The notes below the pieces were generated by a model. It was given only the letters and a program-made list of their open reading frames with translations, was not told the origin of the DNA and did not search any database. Shown piece after piece: positions 32,772 through 43,728 of a stretch of DNA of 64,000 bases. The stretch's first letter is position 1. Every line of letters begins with the position of its first letter. The position numbers and the translations under genes were made by a program. Source of the DNA: Gracilariopsis chorda (taxonomy: Eukaryota > Rhodophyta > Florideophyceae > Gracilariales > Gracilariaceae); NCBI GenBank assembly GCA_003194525.1, contig NBIV01000263.1:1-64000 (forward strand). The letters are read 5' to 3'.

Positions 32772-33494
32772 GACGATTACCGAGCGCTGCTGTGAGCTCA
32801 ACTGGGGTGTGGTTGAGTGTCCGGGTGGGCAACACAATAGGAAAACAGACGAGTCGAAGTGAAAAAGTGAAGGGTGCGAGCGAAGATCCGCGATTCAACG
32901 ACAGCTAAACGAAAGCACGCCCCGATCTGTAGTGGTGGGAGGAAGGGCGGAGGCACGAGCGGCATGGATTTTTCCATTGGGATGGCCGGAAGGAGATGTT
33001 CGAGATGGTGAGACGGGAGCATGCGCCTCTCACGAGTTGCTTCATTCAATGCAAGCACGTTTGTACCCTTCGTAGGGGGAGGCACTGTTATTTGCATGTT
33101 TCCATGTCGAGCTGCGTCATTTGGTGCAAACTTGGCGGTCCGCAAATGCTCTCGCTGCTGCTGCTATGCCATGATAGATACACTGTACTGTACCATCGCT
33201 GCCTTTGATACAGTAGTCTACCAAGGGATCTATGCGTGGCCTCAGCCATGCTGTCACCAGTTGGCGGCCTGGACTCGCCACCAATTGTCCTCAGCCGCAT
33301 GTTGACATGACGAACAAGATTGTAACCTCTTGACCATCAGTGGCGGCCCTCTTCTACTACCCCTGCCAATGCCAAACCTACATCCCGTACTAATACCCCC
33401 CCACTTTCGAAATGCGCATCGGCGGTACGTCAGCTCCATTTGCGCGGACTCTGCCGCTTGCAAATTCTCGCTCTCTCCTCGCTAACAAACAACC
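32772..33494. promoter_or_regulatory. shared upstream region of divergent glucokinase and thioesterase genes
   Basis: The two start codons face away from each other across about 720 bases with no coding frame between, so both promoters must lie here. I see no clear TATA box. Confidence 0.5.
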
Positions 33495-34581
33495 ATGATT
33501 ACGGATCTTATCGACGTCATGGGTGACTCGTCTCTATATGGAGACCCAGTGTCCCTGGCGCCCTTGTTATCAACGATGGACATTGCTGCAGGCAGGTGTT
33601 CCGCCTTGTTTTCTGGGGGACCCGTTGTTACAGGATGTTTTGACCAACTGAGCATTCACGCTCCTATCAAACACGGCGACCTCGTCGCTGTTGCCGCCAA
33701 GGTGGTTTCAATAGGCCGTTCCAGCATGGTGTTGCGCTTACTTGCCACTCACTACTTACCTTCAACTTCGAATGCCAAACCCGAAGTTATTGCTAGGTGC
33801 GTTGCATCCTAATGTTCCTTTCAATCCGCACTCGCGTACTCACCCGTTGAGATCGTCGTGTCACCTTCAAATCGACTGCAGCGCATATGCTACCTTTATT
33901 GCCGTCGATACAAAGACCAAACGCCCGCGTCTGCTTCCCCCCACCGCTACTCCCATCACACAGCCATCTCAGCACGACGAACCACATCTGCGGCTTATAT
34001 CACAAGAACAACAACTTTCGAGAACCCTTTTGGACAGCTTTTCGGTACAACGCAAGCAACTCAGCGTGAATTCCACTCCTCAACGCGATGAACACGCTAT
34101 CAAGTATCTACAGACCATCTCGTTCAAGAAAGTGCTGCACGTAGACCAAACCGAAGTCACCATTCGTAAACATTTTCTTCCTCGCAATCAGAATCAAGCA
34201 GGTCTCATTTTTGGTGGCGATATTCTTTCTACATTTGAACAAGCCGCTCTAACCTGCGCTTCTCGAATGCAATCAAGGCGAATGGTTACCGTCGCAACAC
34301 GCAGCATAGCGTTTCTTGCTCCTGTACAACCGCTCTCGCTGTTACATGTTGTTGCGCGAGTCGTTGCGTGTACGGGCGAGCTCGTCGTTGTCTTGGTACG
34401 CTCGTATGTTGATCAAGAACACAATCGTTTTGAACTTCAACCAAGTCATCAAGGTGTATTCTACCTCAGAGCAGCGGATTGGCAACCTGTCGAAGTTGGT
34501 GTACATGCATGGAACACCGCTCATGAAGATGACCTACATCGTGTACTACCCCTTCCATTGCCTCAGCAATATGCTCGGTAA
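33495..34581 (+). CDS. acyl-CoA thioesterase, double hotdog (ACOT9/BFIT-like)
   Basis: Two exons, 33495-33796 and 33882-34581, with an 85-bp GT-AG intron (gtgcgt...ctgcag). Splicing restores VIASAYATFIAVD, a characteristic end of the first hotdog fold. The product is about 333 residues. Hotdog 1 contains LLSTMDIAAGRCSA, VVTGCFDQLSIHAPI and GDLVAVAAKVVSIGRSS. Hotdog 2 contains NQAGLIFGGDILSTFEQAAL, the signature of the family, then VTVATRSIAFLAPV. Such enzymes hydrolyse acyl-CoA to free acid and CoA, often in mitochondria. No clear targeting peptide is visible; the N-terminus (MITDLIDVMG) is short. Intact. Confidence 0.85.
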
Positions 34582-35444
34582 ACGATAACGAACCGCACCT
34601 ATCATGGACATGTCCATCCACAACTGGACAAAAGAAGTGTATAAACACAAGATTTTGAGTGTCGCAGGTTCTCACTTCCTTTGTTAACTAATGCTGTCTG
34701 GCTTCGTTGAGTAAAAGCGTAGTCCTTCCTGAATGAAGCATGTGGTGGACTGAGGAGTTGGTCAAGCAGTATCCTTAACGCACTGTGTTGTGAGGCACAC
34801 AAACAGTATACCCTGTCCCATGCAATCCTGTTTGTGAGTTTCACAACACAGCGCATTACCTTCAGGTTAGGACAAGGACATGGGGAAAAGAAGAAAGACC
34901 AGAGCAAAGCTTTCGTCGATTTGCAACCATCGCGCAGTTCCATAGAACCAATCTGAGGGCAATGTAGAACTATTCTGTTGTATACCATGCATCGAGTGTA
35001 CTCTGCGAGCGCCTCACCGCTGTTGTAATAGAAGATGAAAGGAATCAAGAGTCCTAGGCAATTTGCAACATAGTTGATTCCACCGAGACGCTAAACTGAG
35101 GACGCGCACACGCATAACATAATACCTTGCAACTTCGTCCCCTCGTGTACATGAGATAAAGGCGTGCAGAGTAAATTCTCTGACGTGAGTAGTAGCCCTC
35201 TAACCCGTTATCCTAAGGATAGCCCTCTTACTAAGGGTTAGCTAGGATCACAGTGCAGGCGAGTCTAGACCGCTGTTCCCAGTACGTGCAAGCAAACTCG
35301 AGACAAAACAATAGAGGGCAAGACTTTTAATCGCGACTTGCAATTTACCGCTAAACACGCTTGCCAGGTACGTATGGTGCTAAATGCATCCAGGATGAGT
35401 TCACTTTAGCCACAGGCATCGAAGGGTGAGTTATTGCGCTATGT
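34582..35444. other. intergenic region with a large hairpin
   Basis: No gene seen. The hairpin at 34776-34858 is listed separately. Near 35200 there are short mirrored copies of ctaaccc/gggttag. Confidence 0.4.
34776..34858. repeat. inverted repeat, ~31-bp arms
   Basis: The arms (34776-34806 and 34828-34858) share taa-gc-ctgtgttgtga and cacaaacag, with about four mismatches, around a 21-base centre. It lies about 200 bases past the thioesterase stop codon. It is either a 3' UTR hairpin or a small foldback transposon remnant. Confidence 0.8.
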
Positions 35445-37223
35445 TTAATCATCTTTCGCATCCTCACCTTCTTCTTCCCGAAAGCACTTCACAATTGACT
35501 TGAAATTGTCCTTCACACACTTTTTCAGCCAGCACTTTCCGCTCTTGCATTCCTCTCCTTTCTCGCACGGCTCACATTCTCCCTTCTTCGTCCCCGCGGG
35601 GAAACACTTTGCCTTTGACGCTGGAGCCCTGAAGACGCATTTTCCAGATTCACACAGCTTAGAAATGCAATCATCTCCAGAAGTGCAGGACTCGCATTCT
35701 CGGTTGAACTCGCATCGACGACGGGAGGGGATACTATCATCTGTACATTTTCCCTTCTTGCAGATACCTTGTTTGCATTCCGAGCCGGTGCTGCATGGTT
35801 CACATTCCTCCTTTTTCTCTTGAGCTGGCGGGAAGCACTTTTCAATCGATTTTTTACCTCGGAAGACGCATTTCCCTCTGAAGCAGTTTTTAGACACGCA
35901 TTCATCAGTAGAGGAACACGGACTACACTCGGGACCAAATCCACATCGACGAAGGGAGGCAAAACTATCATCAGTACATTTGCCCGTCTTGCACACACCC
36001 TGCTTACATTCAGATCCAGTGCTGCACGATGCGCATTCCCCCTTCTTCATTGGAGCTGGCGGGAAGCATTTCCTCTTCGACTGAGGGGTATCTAAAACAC
36101 ACTTCCCATTCATGCACAAGTTGGTGCTGCAGTTATTATTCGTCGAGCAGCCGCCGCACTCCGGAGCGAAACCACATCTCAAAAGCGATTCGATGGAGTT
36201 ATTTGTGCATTTCCTTTGCCTACATGTACCCTGTGCACATTCCGAATTCTTCATACATGATTCACATTCTCCCTTCTTCGTTACCGGCACAGATGAAGGT
36301 GCTGCTGGCGGTGCTGATGAAGGGGTCGGTGAAGCAGATGGACTCGTTGAACGAGTCGGTGAACTAGATGGTGCAGTTGATGGGGCTGCAGACGGTGTGG
36401 TTGATGGGGCTGCAGACGGTGCGGTTGATGGGGCTGCAGACGGTGCGGTTGATGGTGTCGGAGGCGGGAAGCATTTTATGGTTGAGGCGTCTGTATCGAA
36501 CACGCATTTCCCATTGGAGCACAGCTTCGTAGCACAATCGGTATTTCTCCCACAAGGAGCACATTCCTCATTCAACAGACAATTCCGCAAAGACGCGGCG
36601 GAGCCATCCGTACAGATTGCAGCAAAACAGGTACCTTGTAGACACTGGTCTCCAGAATTACATGGCTCGCATTCTCTTCCAATACCACAAGTGGCGCGGG
36701 ATACATCAGTACCAAAAGTACAAATGCTATCTTCACACAAATTGGTAAAGCATTGTTCGTTCGAAGAACATGATGCGCACTCGGGAAATAGTGGAGAGAC
36801 AGTAAATACTGGAGCAGGTGGAATCGGAAAGATTGGGCGAGGACGGATGGGGCGAGGACGGATGGGGCGAGGACGGATCGGACGGCGACGGATCGGACGG
36901 CGACGGATCGGACGGCGACGGATCGGACGGCGACGCTTCGGCCGAATGCGAAGCAGTCGTCGACGGAATTTGTCATTGCGAATCCCACGAAAACGAGTTC
37001 CACGGCCACCCGGGGGTTTTGGTGAGAATGAGCGCTTCTTAGTTCGGCGTGGATTACTGGCTTTGCTTACGGCACGATTTCTGTAGATGGAGCGACGGCG
37101 GTAGGTCCTGCTCAGGCTTGGGGCTTCTCCATGCTCTTCATGTAGATAGTCTTCGGCAGTTGCGATTGATAACGTCAGGACAAGAAAGAGAGCGAGTCCA
37201 AAAAGAACGCCGCTGTGAGCCAT
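35445..37223 (-). CDS. secreted cysteine-rich repeat protein
   Basis: ATG 37223 gives a clean signal peptide (MAHSGVLFGLALFLVLTLSI, then ATA-E). An upstream in-frame ATG at 37289 lies too close to the TATA box at about 37307-37315 to be inside the transcript. The mature protein of about 570 residues opens with a very basic region of RRRPI/RPRPI repeats. Ten repeats follow with the spacing C-x2-C-x5-C-x4-C-x4-C-x10-C, alternating between a type ending GKCVF and a type ending CTDDS. A Pro/Ala/Ser/Thr linker (APSTAPSAAPSTTPS) splits repeats 3 and 4. The protein ends with an acidic tail. It is presumably extracellular (cell wall or matrix), disulfide-bonded and glycosylated. I do not recognise the family beyond this. 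Intact, no intron. Confidence 0.85.
   Translation of the reverse strand: MAHSGVLFGLALFLVLTLSIATAEDYLHEEHGEAPSLSRTYRRRSIYRNRAVSKASNPRRTKKRSFSPKPPGGRGTRFRGIRNDKFRRRLLRIRPKRRRPIRRRPIRRRPIRRRPIRPRPIRPRPIRPRPIFPIPPAPVFTVSPLFPECASCSSNEQCFTNLCEDSICTFGTDVSRATCGIGRECEPCNSGDQCLQGTCFAAICTDGSAASLRNCLLNEECAPCGRNTDCATKLCSNGKCVFDTDASTIKCFPPPTPSTAPSAAPSTAPSAAPSTTPSAAPSTAPSSSPTRSTSPSASPTPSSAPPAAPSSVPVTKKGECESCMKNSECAQGTCRQRKCTNNSIESLLRCGFAPECGGCSTNNNCSTNLCMNGKCVLDTPQSKRKCFPPAPMKKGECASCSTGSECKQGVCKTGKCTDDSFASLRRCGFGPECSPCSSTDECVSKNCFRGKCVFRGKKSIEKCFPPAQEKKEECEPCSTGSECKQGICKKGKCTDDSIPSRRRCEFNRECESCTSGDDCISKLCESGKCVFRAPASKAKCFPAGTKKGECEPCEKGEECKSGKCWLKKCVKDNFKSIVKCFREEEGEDAKDD
36365..36460. repeat. coding minisatellite, 24-bp unit
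   Basis: A unit of the form gatggggctgcagacggtg-cggtt repeats about four times inside the cysteine-rich protein gene and encodes the APSTAPSAAPST linker. Such arrays change length easily between strains. Confidence 0.8.
36838..36945. repeat. coding minisatellite, 15-bp unit
   Basis: Two adjoining sub-arrays (ggacggatggggcga and ggcgacggatcggac) repeat about seven times and encode the RPRPI/RRRPI tract behind the signal peptide. Confidence 0.85.
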
Positions 37224-37306
37224 GATAAAATTCGTTTGGAGGATACGGGTGCGAACTTCTAGACAAAGTCCGGCCACATCCGCGCCCATGGGGCAGTTTT
37301 GGAGGT

Positions 37307-37315
37307 TTATATATG
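37307..37315 (-). promoter_or_regulatory. TATA box of the cysteine-rich protein gene
   Basis: On the minus strand the sequence catatataaac stands about 85-90 bases before the ATG at 37223. It is the best TATA match among the intact genes and decides the choice of start codon. Confidence 0.55.
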
Positions 37316-40085
37316 ACTGAATCTTTAGACGATTCCGCTGTGCTATGAGGGAAGTGAGAACCAGACGAGGTCTTTGAAGCTTCGGAAGCTATTGAATTGT
37401 GACGTATGCTGAATCCTGGGCATCATGTTTCTCTTTCCTATGACTGTTTACAGCGAGATGTTTATGCACGAAGTAAGCTGTTTTTCGATATGTAGTCTAT
37501 GCGCTCATTCTCTTGACAGGAACACGAAAACGATGGATAAACATCATTCACCGAAACTATGAATTGACGACAGATCGGCCTACCTTGGCTCAGAGTGAGT
37601 AACCCATATCCCGAGCGGAAAGATTAGTTTATGAAACCATTGTTCAGAGAACGGCTTGCAATCTGAAGTTTGCGATGAGGCAGCACGTGGATTGTCTCAA
37701 ACTCTACAGAGGCCTCACTAGGAAAACGTGTACCGACGGCACACTTCCCAAGTACGAAACGCTTTTAGTGGCCACTGGCGCACATGTCCATTCAGACACG
37801 TGACGAGGAAGGCATGAAGCGTGACTTGGTGATGAAAGCTTCCCTCATAGATACACAAAGCAGCAAACCGAGGTGTGACCATGCTCGAAATCTTGTAAGC
37901 CATCTCCCCAAGAACCGAAACTAAATTGAGACCTTGCGTCTACAGCCATCGATCTTCCACGAAGACGGATTGTGCAAAGAGACGCACACATCGAAATTCA
38001 GAGTGAAAAGGGCTGAATACTGTCGCCAGTTCAAGTTATGCAACCTCATCAATTCAACCAAATTCTTCGAGAGGGGTGTAAACGGCTCTCGCGCCGAGTG
38101 AAAGAAGCAAATGGACTCGTAACCAGGTCTCCGTAAAGGAAAAACAACACCTAAGTTAACTTGCAAAGTTATATTCTTTCCATATGCGTCGTCCTTGTTC
38201 CACGTAAAGCAATGCCAATGCTGCATTGTCAACTGGGGCGCAGTGCTGATATACGATATATGCACTCATGGAAGTGCAGATATCACATATCACCACCCCA
38301 ACATCTCTTTTACTTTTTAATCTTTGCTACACTCTGTGCCATTTCTAATGGTCATTCACAAAAAAGTTCACCGTCACTCCCTAAAGAGATTTAGCATTGT
38401 ACGTGGCACCGCCCCCTGCCAAACAAGTCAGATCTCACAGTGGCTACTCGGCCAGATATTGGGAGGATCCAAGAATTGACAAACGGAGAGAGTGACAGTA
38501 TCCGAACTTGCCATTGCCGCGTGCCACCGCTACTGTACGCCTCGTCACAGCTCAATTGGATCAGCAGCGTAAAATCGCCGGAAATTTGAAGCACGTTCTT
38601 TGCAACGGACCAACCAGCGTCTTAATATGGCCTAAAACCGGCTTCAGCCCACGGTCCGCGAACGCGCCCATGAAACTCCCAACGCGCCCCAAACGCCCGC
38701 GCACTGCTGTGCCACACAGGGGCTCCGCACTGCGCCCACCCACTCGAATCTCCGCCAAACGACATGTTCCGCCGTCCCCAGCACAGGACACCAACGCCAC
38801 CCCCCGCCAAAGCCGCACGCGATTTTTGCTATAAACGCCGCGTCGCCGCAGGGGCAACGCTCTTCTCGTTTTGTGAAACATAACCATGGAAATCTGCAGT
38901 ACTGCCGTAGTGAGAGCTAAATCCTGCACATCTTGTGATAGCAACTATTCTGCATATAAACGCTCCCGGCGCCGGCGACTAGTTCCGGCATAAGCTGTGC
39001 AAATATAACTCTTCTCAATTTTATCAGTAACCTAAATTGAAAACGACACTTAAGTCCTTCATTCATGAGACAAGAGAGAATCGATGCTCCCTTCCCTCTG
39101 GCGGTCTCGCCGGCGGGCAGGGACTTTATTGTGTGTCGCTACGTGTACACTACGTGATGACAATTCAAACTAAAATCACCGGGTAATATCATCTTCACCG
39201 TGAAGGTGATGGTCAATTAAATGCTCTGTCGACCATAAAAGAAAAACATCTGTCTTCTACAGTATCTATCCAACAAGCCATCTGATTCCCGTACGTGCTA
39301 TGATCATCGAAAACGTTTTTGAGGCAAACTCTTGGTTCGCGCAGGATTGTTCTACACGGGACCCCATCATGTTAAGTCAGCTAACTTGTTTCACTCGGTG
39401 AAATCGAACGCGGCGAATGAAATGCTTCTTCTTTGTTACTTTTTCCCTGTGTGGATTCAAGGAATCCAGATTCCTTATCTTAATGAATGGCTGGTTTTTG
39501 CGCCCTCGGCACTACTCTCAAAATCAATTTAACCTTACCAATGAAGGTGTCATGTTTCCGTTGTTTCATTTCTGCCATTCACAAGTAAGTCACGCATGAA
39601 GTGCTCCGGCGCCCGATACAAATTGAAGATCGGAGATGAGTATTCTGGGCCAGTGGATCATTGCGAATCTGAAGGGGCACTTTGGTTACCGATCGTCGCA
39701 AAAGTTATAATGATGAACTGCTAATCCTTACTCTGCACAGTTAGTACTTAATTTTCAGCATCCGGACGCCACTGATGAACTACCCATCAGCGACATTCAC
39801 AACCCAAGAAATGGGCATTACTAAAACTCTTAAGATTTCTTCCGGCTCTGCTTCAATATCAAAGGTTGTGTATGTTGTCAGGATTCAATGGGATAAGTGA
39901 CGGTAGCGGACGAGAAGATACCCTCGGGAGTGGCTGAGTTCGTGGTGTTGTCAACGGAGGCAAAACTGGAGGTGAAAGTGGGGTAACACTCGTGCAAGTT
40001 TCACTTAATGTACACAACGTTCCAGTACGAATGTTAAAGAGAGAACTGTCAACAGTCCTTTGGCTCTCGAGCACATTGTTTCTTG
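37316..40085. other. long intergenic region, no gene supported
   Basis: Frames up to 127 codons occur (for example 37921-38265 minus and 38561-38944 minus), but they overlap frames on the other strand and carry no motif. 38480-38860 is GC-richer than its surroundings. A minus-strand Pro/Thr/Ser-rich frame at 40089-39859 could be a spliced extension of the next gene. Confidence 0.35.
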
Positions 40086-41480
40086 TCACACGGGTTTCCA
40101 GATCCTTTCCAACAATGGAGACTGAGCCTCGCTGTTTGTGACAGGTGTTGCAGTTGCCAAAAGTAGGCCCCCCATTGTAAGAGGTGGAAAGGGAGGGGTA
40201 CGATTCTGCACATCAGCCTGTAAACCCATTTTTGCCCCCGCCTCTCCTTCAGCCTTCTCACTACCCACTGTGAGCTCCAAACCCAATGCAGGTCGGTATC
40301 CAAAGAAACCACTCAAACCTAGCTCTTGGCTTGTTACATTTCCGAAATCTAGAATAGATGAACCGGAACTGCCAAAATTCGGTGGCAATAGGCTGTCCGC
40401 TCTCACAACACCAGAGCCAAAGTTTGCGTTGACCTTCAGAATGTTCTCGTTTGTTGCAGTAATCATCGCATCTAATCCAGAGTCCATTGCCACTTCCTGA
40501 ATGAAATCAAGCTTCATGAAGCTGATTAATCGCACGGTCCCCAAGAAAGGAATTGACGTGGAAAAGCTGAAGTCTGGGAGGACACGACGGTAAATCTCTC
40601 GAGTATCTGATGCTCTAAAAGTACTTGTCGCTGTAACTCTTGACGCTATATTAGCTCTGAGGTTCTGCTCCCATTCCGCTTCCAATCTGAACAACCTTGT
40701 GAATCTAAATCGATCTATAGATCCTTCGAGTTGCGCAGAGGTAAAAATTTGAGCGCCTGGTACAATGTTGTTCTGCTGAATCTGGGAAACAGTTTGCCTT
40801 GCGCTGGTGATCAAGGAAACGTCTTCATTATCCGAATCGGAAGGCTTAAGAAAATGTGAGGTAAAGTTGATACTGGGATTGTCTTCGAAAACCAACCTTT
40901 CAGAATGTAGCAAATTGCTCTTCCCTGTTCCAACGATTTCCACCATCACAACAGGAGCAACATCAGATCCAGAAACAACTTTCAGTTCTAGCTGTACTCT
41001 GGAACTGGAGCGGGATTTCGTTACCTTCTGTATAACGAAGAAGAGAACATCATCTCCCGGATCCACTCTTGGAATTAGTTCCATTGTACCGCAGGACTTC
41101 TTCCAATCCTTGACCTGAATTACGAAAGCAGTGTCTCTTTCGTAATCTGAAAGATCCAAGTGAGCTCCTGTGAGTTCCATGCCCACCACTTGCTCAGAAA
41201 CATTCCGGAAACAAGACGTGATCATAATCCCGTCAGCCCGAACTTCATCCCATAGAATTGCATCTTTTTTCAGCTCCACTGAAACAGAGAGTATTTGGAC
41301 ATGCGAAGAATTAGCGTTTTCGTGTCCAGAGTTGCTATGGTGGGCAGTAGCCAAGTGACCACGAAGTATGAAATCCGACTCATTCGCGCGTGGGCCAAGA
41401 TGCCGATGAGTCAAGGCAATGACGGGGGTCAATGCCAAAAAGAAGAGGACAATACAATGCAAAACTGAACCGACAGCCAT
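40086..41480 (-). CDS. secreted protein of unknown function (464 aa)
   Basis: The ATG at 41480 is the first in the frame (the frame extends upstream only to a TTG) and gives a signal peptide, MAVGSVLHCIVLFFLALTPV-IA. The mature part has many NxS/T sites (NESD, NSSH, NVSE, NFTS, NVTS, NRTP). An N-terminal beta-rich region ends near DPGDDVLFFVIQK. A helical/beta region with FRFTRLFRLEAEWEQNLRAN follows, then a Gly-rich stretch and a Pro-rich end. A TATA-like sequence (ttataag) stands near 41575. I recognise no family. The last codons before the stop (KPV, gtgtgacaag) resemble a splice donor, and a Pro-rich frame follows at 40089-39859, so the C-terminus could be longer after splicing. Confidence 0.75.
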   Translation of the reverse strand: MAVGSVLHCIVLFFLALTPVIALTHRHLGPRANESDFILRGHLATAHHSNSGHENANSSHVQILSVSVELKKDAILWDEVRADGIMITSCFRNVSEQVVGMELTGAHLDLSDYERDTAFVIQVKDWKKSCGTMELIPRVDPGDDVLFFVIQKVTKSRSSSRVQLELKVVSGSDVAPVVMVEIVGTGKSNLLHSERLVFEDNPSINFTSHFLKPSDSDNEDVSLITSARQTVSQIQQNNIVPGAQIFTSAQLEGSIDRFRFTRLFRLEAEWEQNLRANIASRVTATSTFRASDTREIYRRVLPDFSFSTSIPFLGTVRLISFMKLDFIQEVAMDSGLDAMITATNENILKVNANFGSGVVRADSLLPPNFGSSGSSILDFGNVTSQELGLSGFFGYRPALGLELTVGSEKAEGEAGAKMGLQADVQNRTPPFPPLTMGGLLLATATPVTNSEAQSPLLERIWKPV

Positions 41481-42906
41481 GGTTACAAACAACACGTATT
41501 TTAAATTCGTTTGCAAGAGTTTCAAATAGATTGTGTTACATGAGTTAAACTCGCTCTTGCTCGCAGTTCTTTGCTTATAACATCGTCAGGTCAGCCAGCT
41601 CTGCTCTGGACGGCTTCCATTCGCACGTTTCGTGTAGGTTCAAGTGGCCTCCGTCATGCTTAACAATGCACGCCAGGACACGTGCGATGTGAAGAGCAGG
41701 AGAAGTTTCACGCATTGAAAGGATTTGTAGGCGTTGCTGACTTGCTGTAGACAACCTCTTGTGCCCACAGGGGTAGCAGCCATGGTTCAATATACGGATA
41801 GCGCTAGCCCATTTAGCCTTCCAGGTCCAGGCTGAATACTTGCAAAAGTGAGCGGCAACATGCATGAACTTAGGTGAGTATTTTATGACGTTTTCCAACT
41901 AGAATTGAGCTACCATGTGCCCCAAGAAATGCCAACTGGCTTACGTCAGTACAACAGGAAAGAAAAGACAACCTAGATGAGTTGTGACGGTGTACGGTGC
42001 AGCTGTCAAAACTCGAGTGAGAATTTGGGTACTGTTGGCGGCGTTAATGCAACTGATAGGGTACCATTGTGTTTATATGAGCTCGCGTCTCTAATTCCAA
42101 GACTACGGTAGGGATTGCTACATTGAGAAGAACCCCTCTCTCTCTAGATAAACCAACAGCTTTTCTGGCCATGTCCTACACATAAGTACGTTGTAGTGAA
42201 GTCTCCAAACCAACGTATTTTGTTCCGAAGAATAGATGTAGGCAAATCGGCTCTTTGCCCTTCAGAAGTAGAGAATTGTTGATTTCTTTGTTAGGGCAAA
42301 TCTTCTCCTCTACATTGAGAGGGCATCAAGGCCAAGCATGTGAACCCAACAAAGATGAAACACTAGCTCGATGAATTGCGTTTCTCCACTTCTGGAAAGA
42401 AGCCAAGAGCAGAATACTGCAAACGGGCTTGTTTTACATCATGTCTGTAGATGACATTGCATCACATGGGTATACATTTCGCTATATCTAAGTGTGAAGA
42501 AATTCACTTGTTCCTACTCGACATGGGCATATTCCCCGACATCGTCTTGCGAAAGATGCAACGCTGCATGTGTCGTCCTTCCAAATACTTACGAAATATT
42601 GCAGAAGGCGAGCCCTTCCATTTTTAGTGGAGCTGCTCCAGAATGAAAACGTGGATCTTGTGACTTCTTTAACAGCAAGAGGCTCCACTATAATAAGACA
42701 CATGTGTCATGCTGCGCCTTGCTGTAGAGGGGCAGGTTATGACAATGAAAATTTTCATCTGGTTTGCCACCTCAGAAACACCAGAACTCGTTCTCTATAA
42801 AGCGTTCTTGAAAATTGAGTCAGCGCCAAAACGTCAGCCGTCTCTTCATCGATCGTGTTATAGGATTACTTTACCTCAAAGCTGTATCTGACTACTGCAC
42901 TTTATT
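41481..42906. other. region between two divergent secreted-protein genes
   Basis: The two genes run away from each other across about 1.4 kb. A 107-codon minus-strand frame (41898-41575) shows no motif. Nothing else seen. Confidence 0.4.
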
Positions 42907-43728
42907 ATGACATCCCGATTGAACTTAATCTTTCTCCTCGTTGCTTCCATACTTTCCATTCTTGAGTGTTTTGCGTCTCCTTTATCAAAGAAAGTTGTGA
43001 AACCAGTGGAGAACATCGGAGACAGGGTATTCTCGCTTCAGGATGTAGAGCTTACATCTGTTCAGGATCTTCACATAGTTTTGGATAGAATGCTGGCACC
43101 AACAACTGCACAAGTCGCTGGCATTGAAAGGTCCAGGTTAGGATACATTCAAACATCTCGTGCTGCATCAGGGTTTATTCCTCCCGGTAGAGGTATCACC
43201 TTCTCAGCTTCATTGGAAGGCAATGTCAGCATGACTGGAAGCCTGGCCAGTGATATTGAAGATGCAACAGAAAGAATAGCCTTAGGAGAGCCCGACAGGG
43301 TCCGAGAGTTCTATCGAACTGAAAAAAGGAATCTGCAGAGCAGAGCTGGAGACAACTACTTTCATTTTTTTCAAGCTGCCCGTGATTTTGGGTTCACGGA
43401 GGACCAAACCACCAGAGATACCCTGAACTCAACTGATTATGCTCAATTCAGTGAAAAAGTTGGGGTTGAACTGGGGTCAAGCTTTCTCGGAAGCCTTAAT
43501 TCCAGATATTCCGTTACATACAGTGGAGTCTCTGACGGAAACCAGAGAGTCATTCAGGCATTCGCATATGTTCTCATCAACCAGATCACGTTGAGCTCTG
43601 GGCGAATTCTGAATATTGTTCAGAAGAATCCCGAACTCGTTGTTACGGACCAAGAATTCAACGTCATTGATCGAATCGAAAATTCTGTGGAGTTTGAGAA
43701 TATCGGAAACCAAATTTTAGAGCCCTAG
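42907..43728 (+). CDS. secreted protein of unknown function (273 aa)
   Basis: ATG 42907 opens a signal peptide (MTSRLNLIFLLVASILSIL, cleaved near CFASP). The mature protein of about 248 residues has an SVQDLHIVLDRMLAPTTAQ helix, a Gly/Ser-rich turn, an acidic helix (DIEDATERIALGEPDRVRE), and a C-terminal part with NRYSVTYSG-like beta strands and RVIQAFAYVLINQITLSS. Two NxS/T sites are present (NVS, NST). No cysteine pattern or known domain is recognised. Intact, no intron; its stop is TAG at 43726. Confidence 0.75.
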   Translation: MTSRLNLIFLLVASILSILECFASPLSKKVVKPVENIGDRVFSLQDVELTSVQDLHIVLDRMLAPTTAQVAGIERSRLGYIQTSRAASGFIPPGRGITFSASLEGNVSMTGSLASDIEDATERIALGEPDRVREFYRTEKRNLQSRAGDNYFHFFQAARDFGFTEDQTTRDTLNSTDYAQFSEKVGVELGSSFLGSLNSRYSVTYSGVSDGNQRVIQAFAYVLINQITLSSGRILNIVQKNPELVVTDQEFNVIDRIENSVEFENIGNQILEP

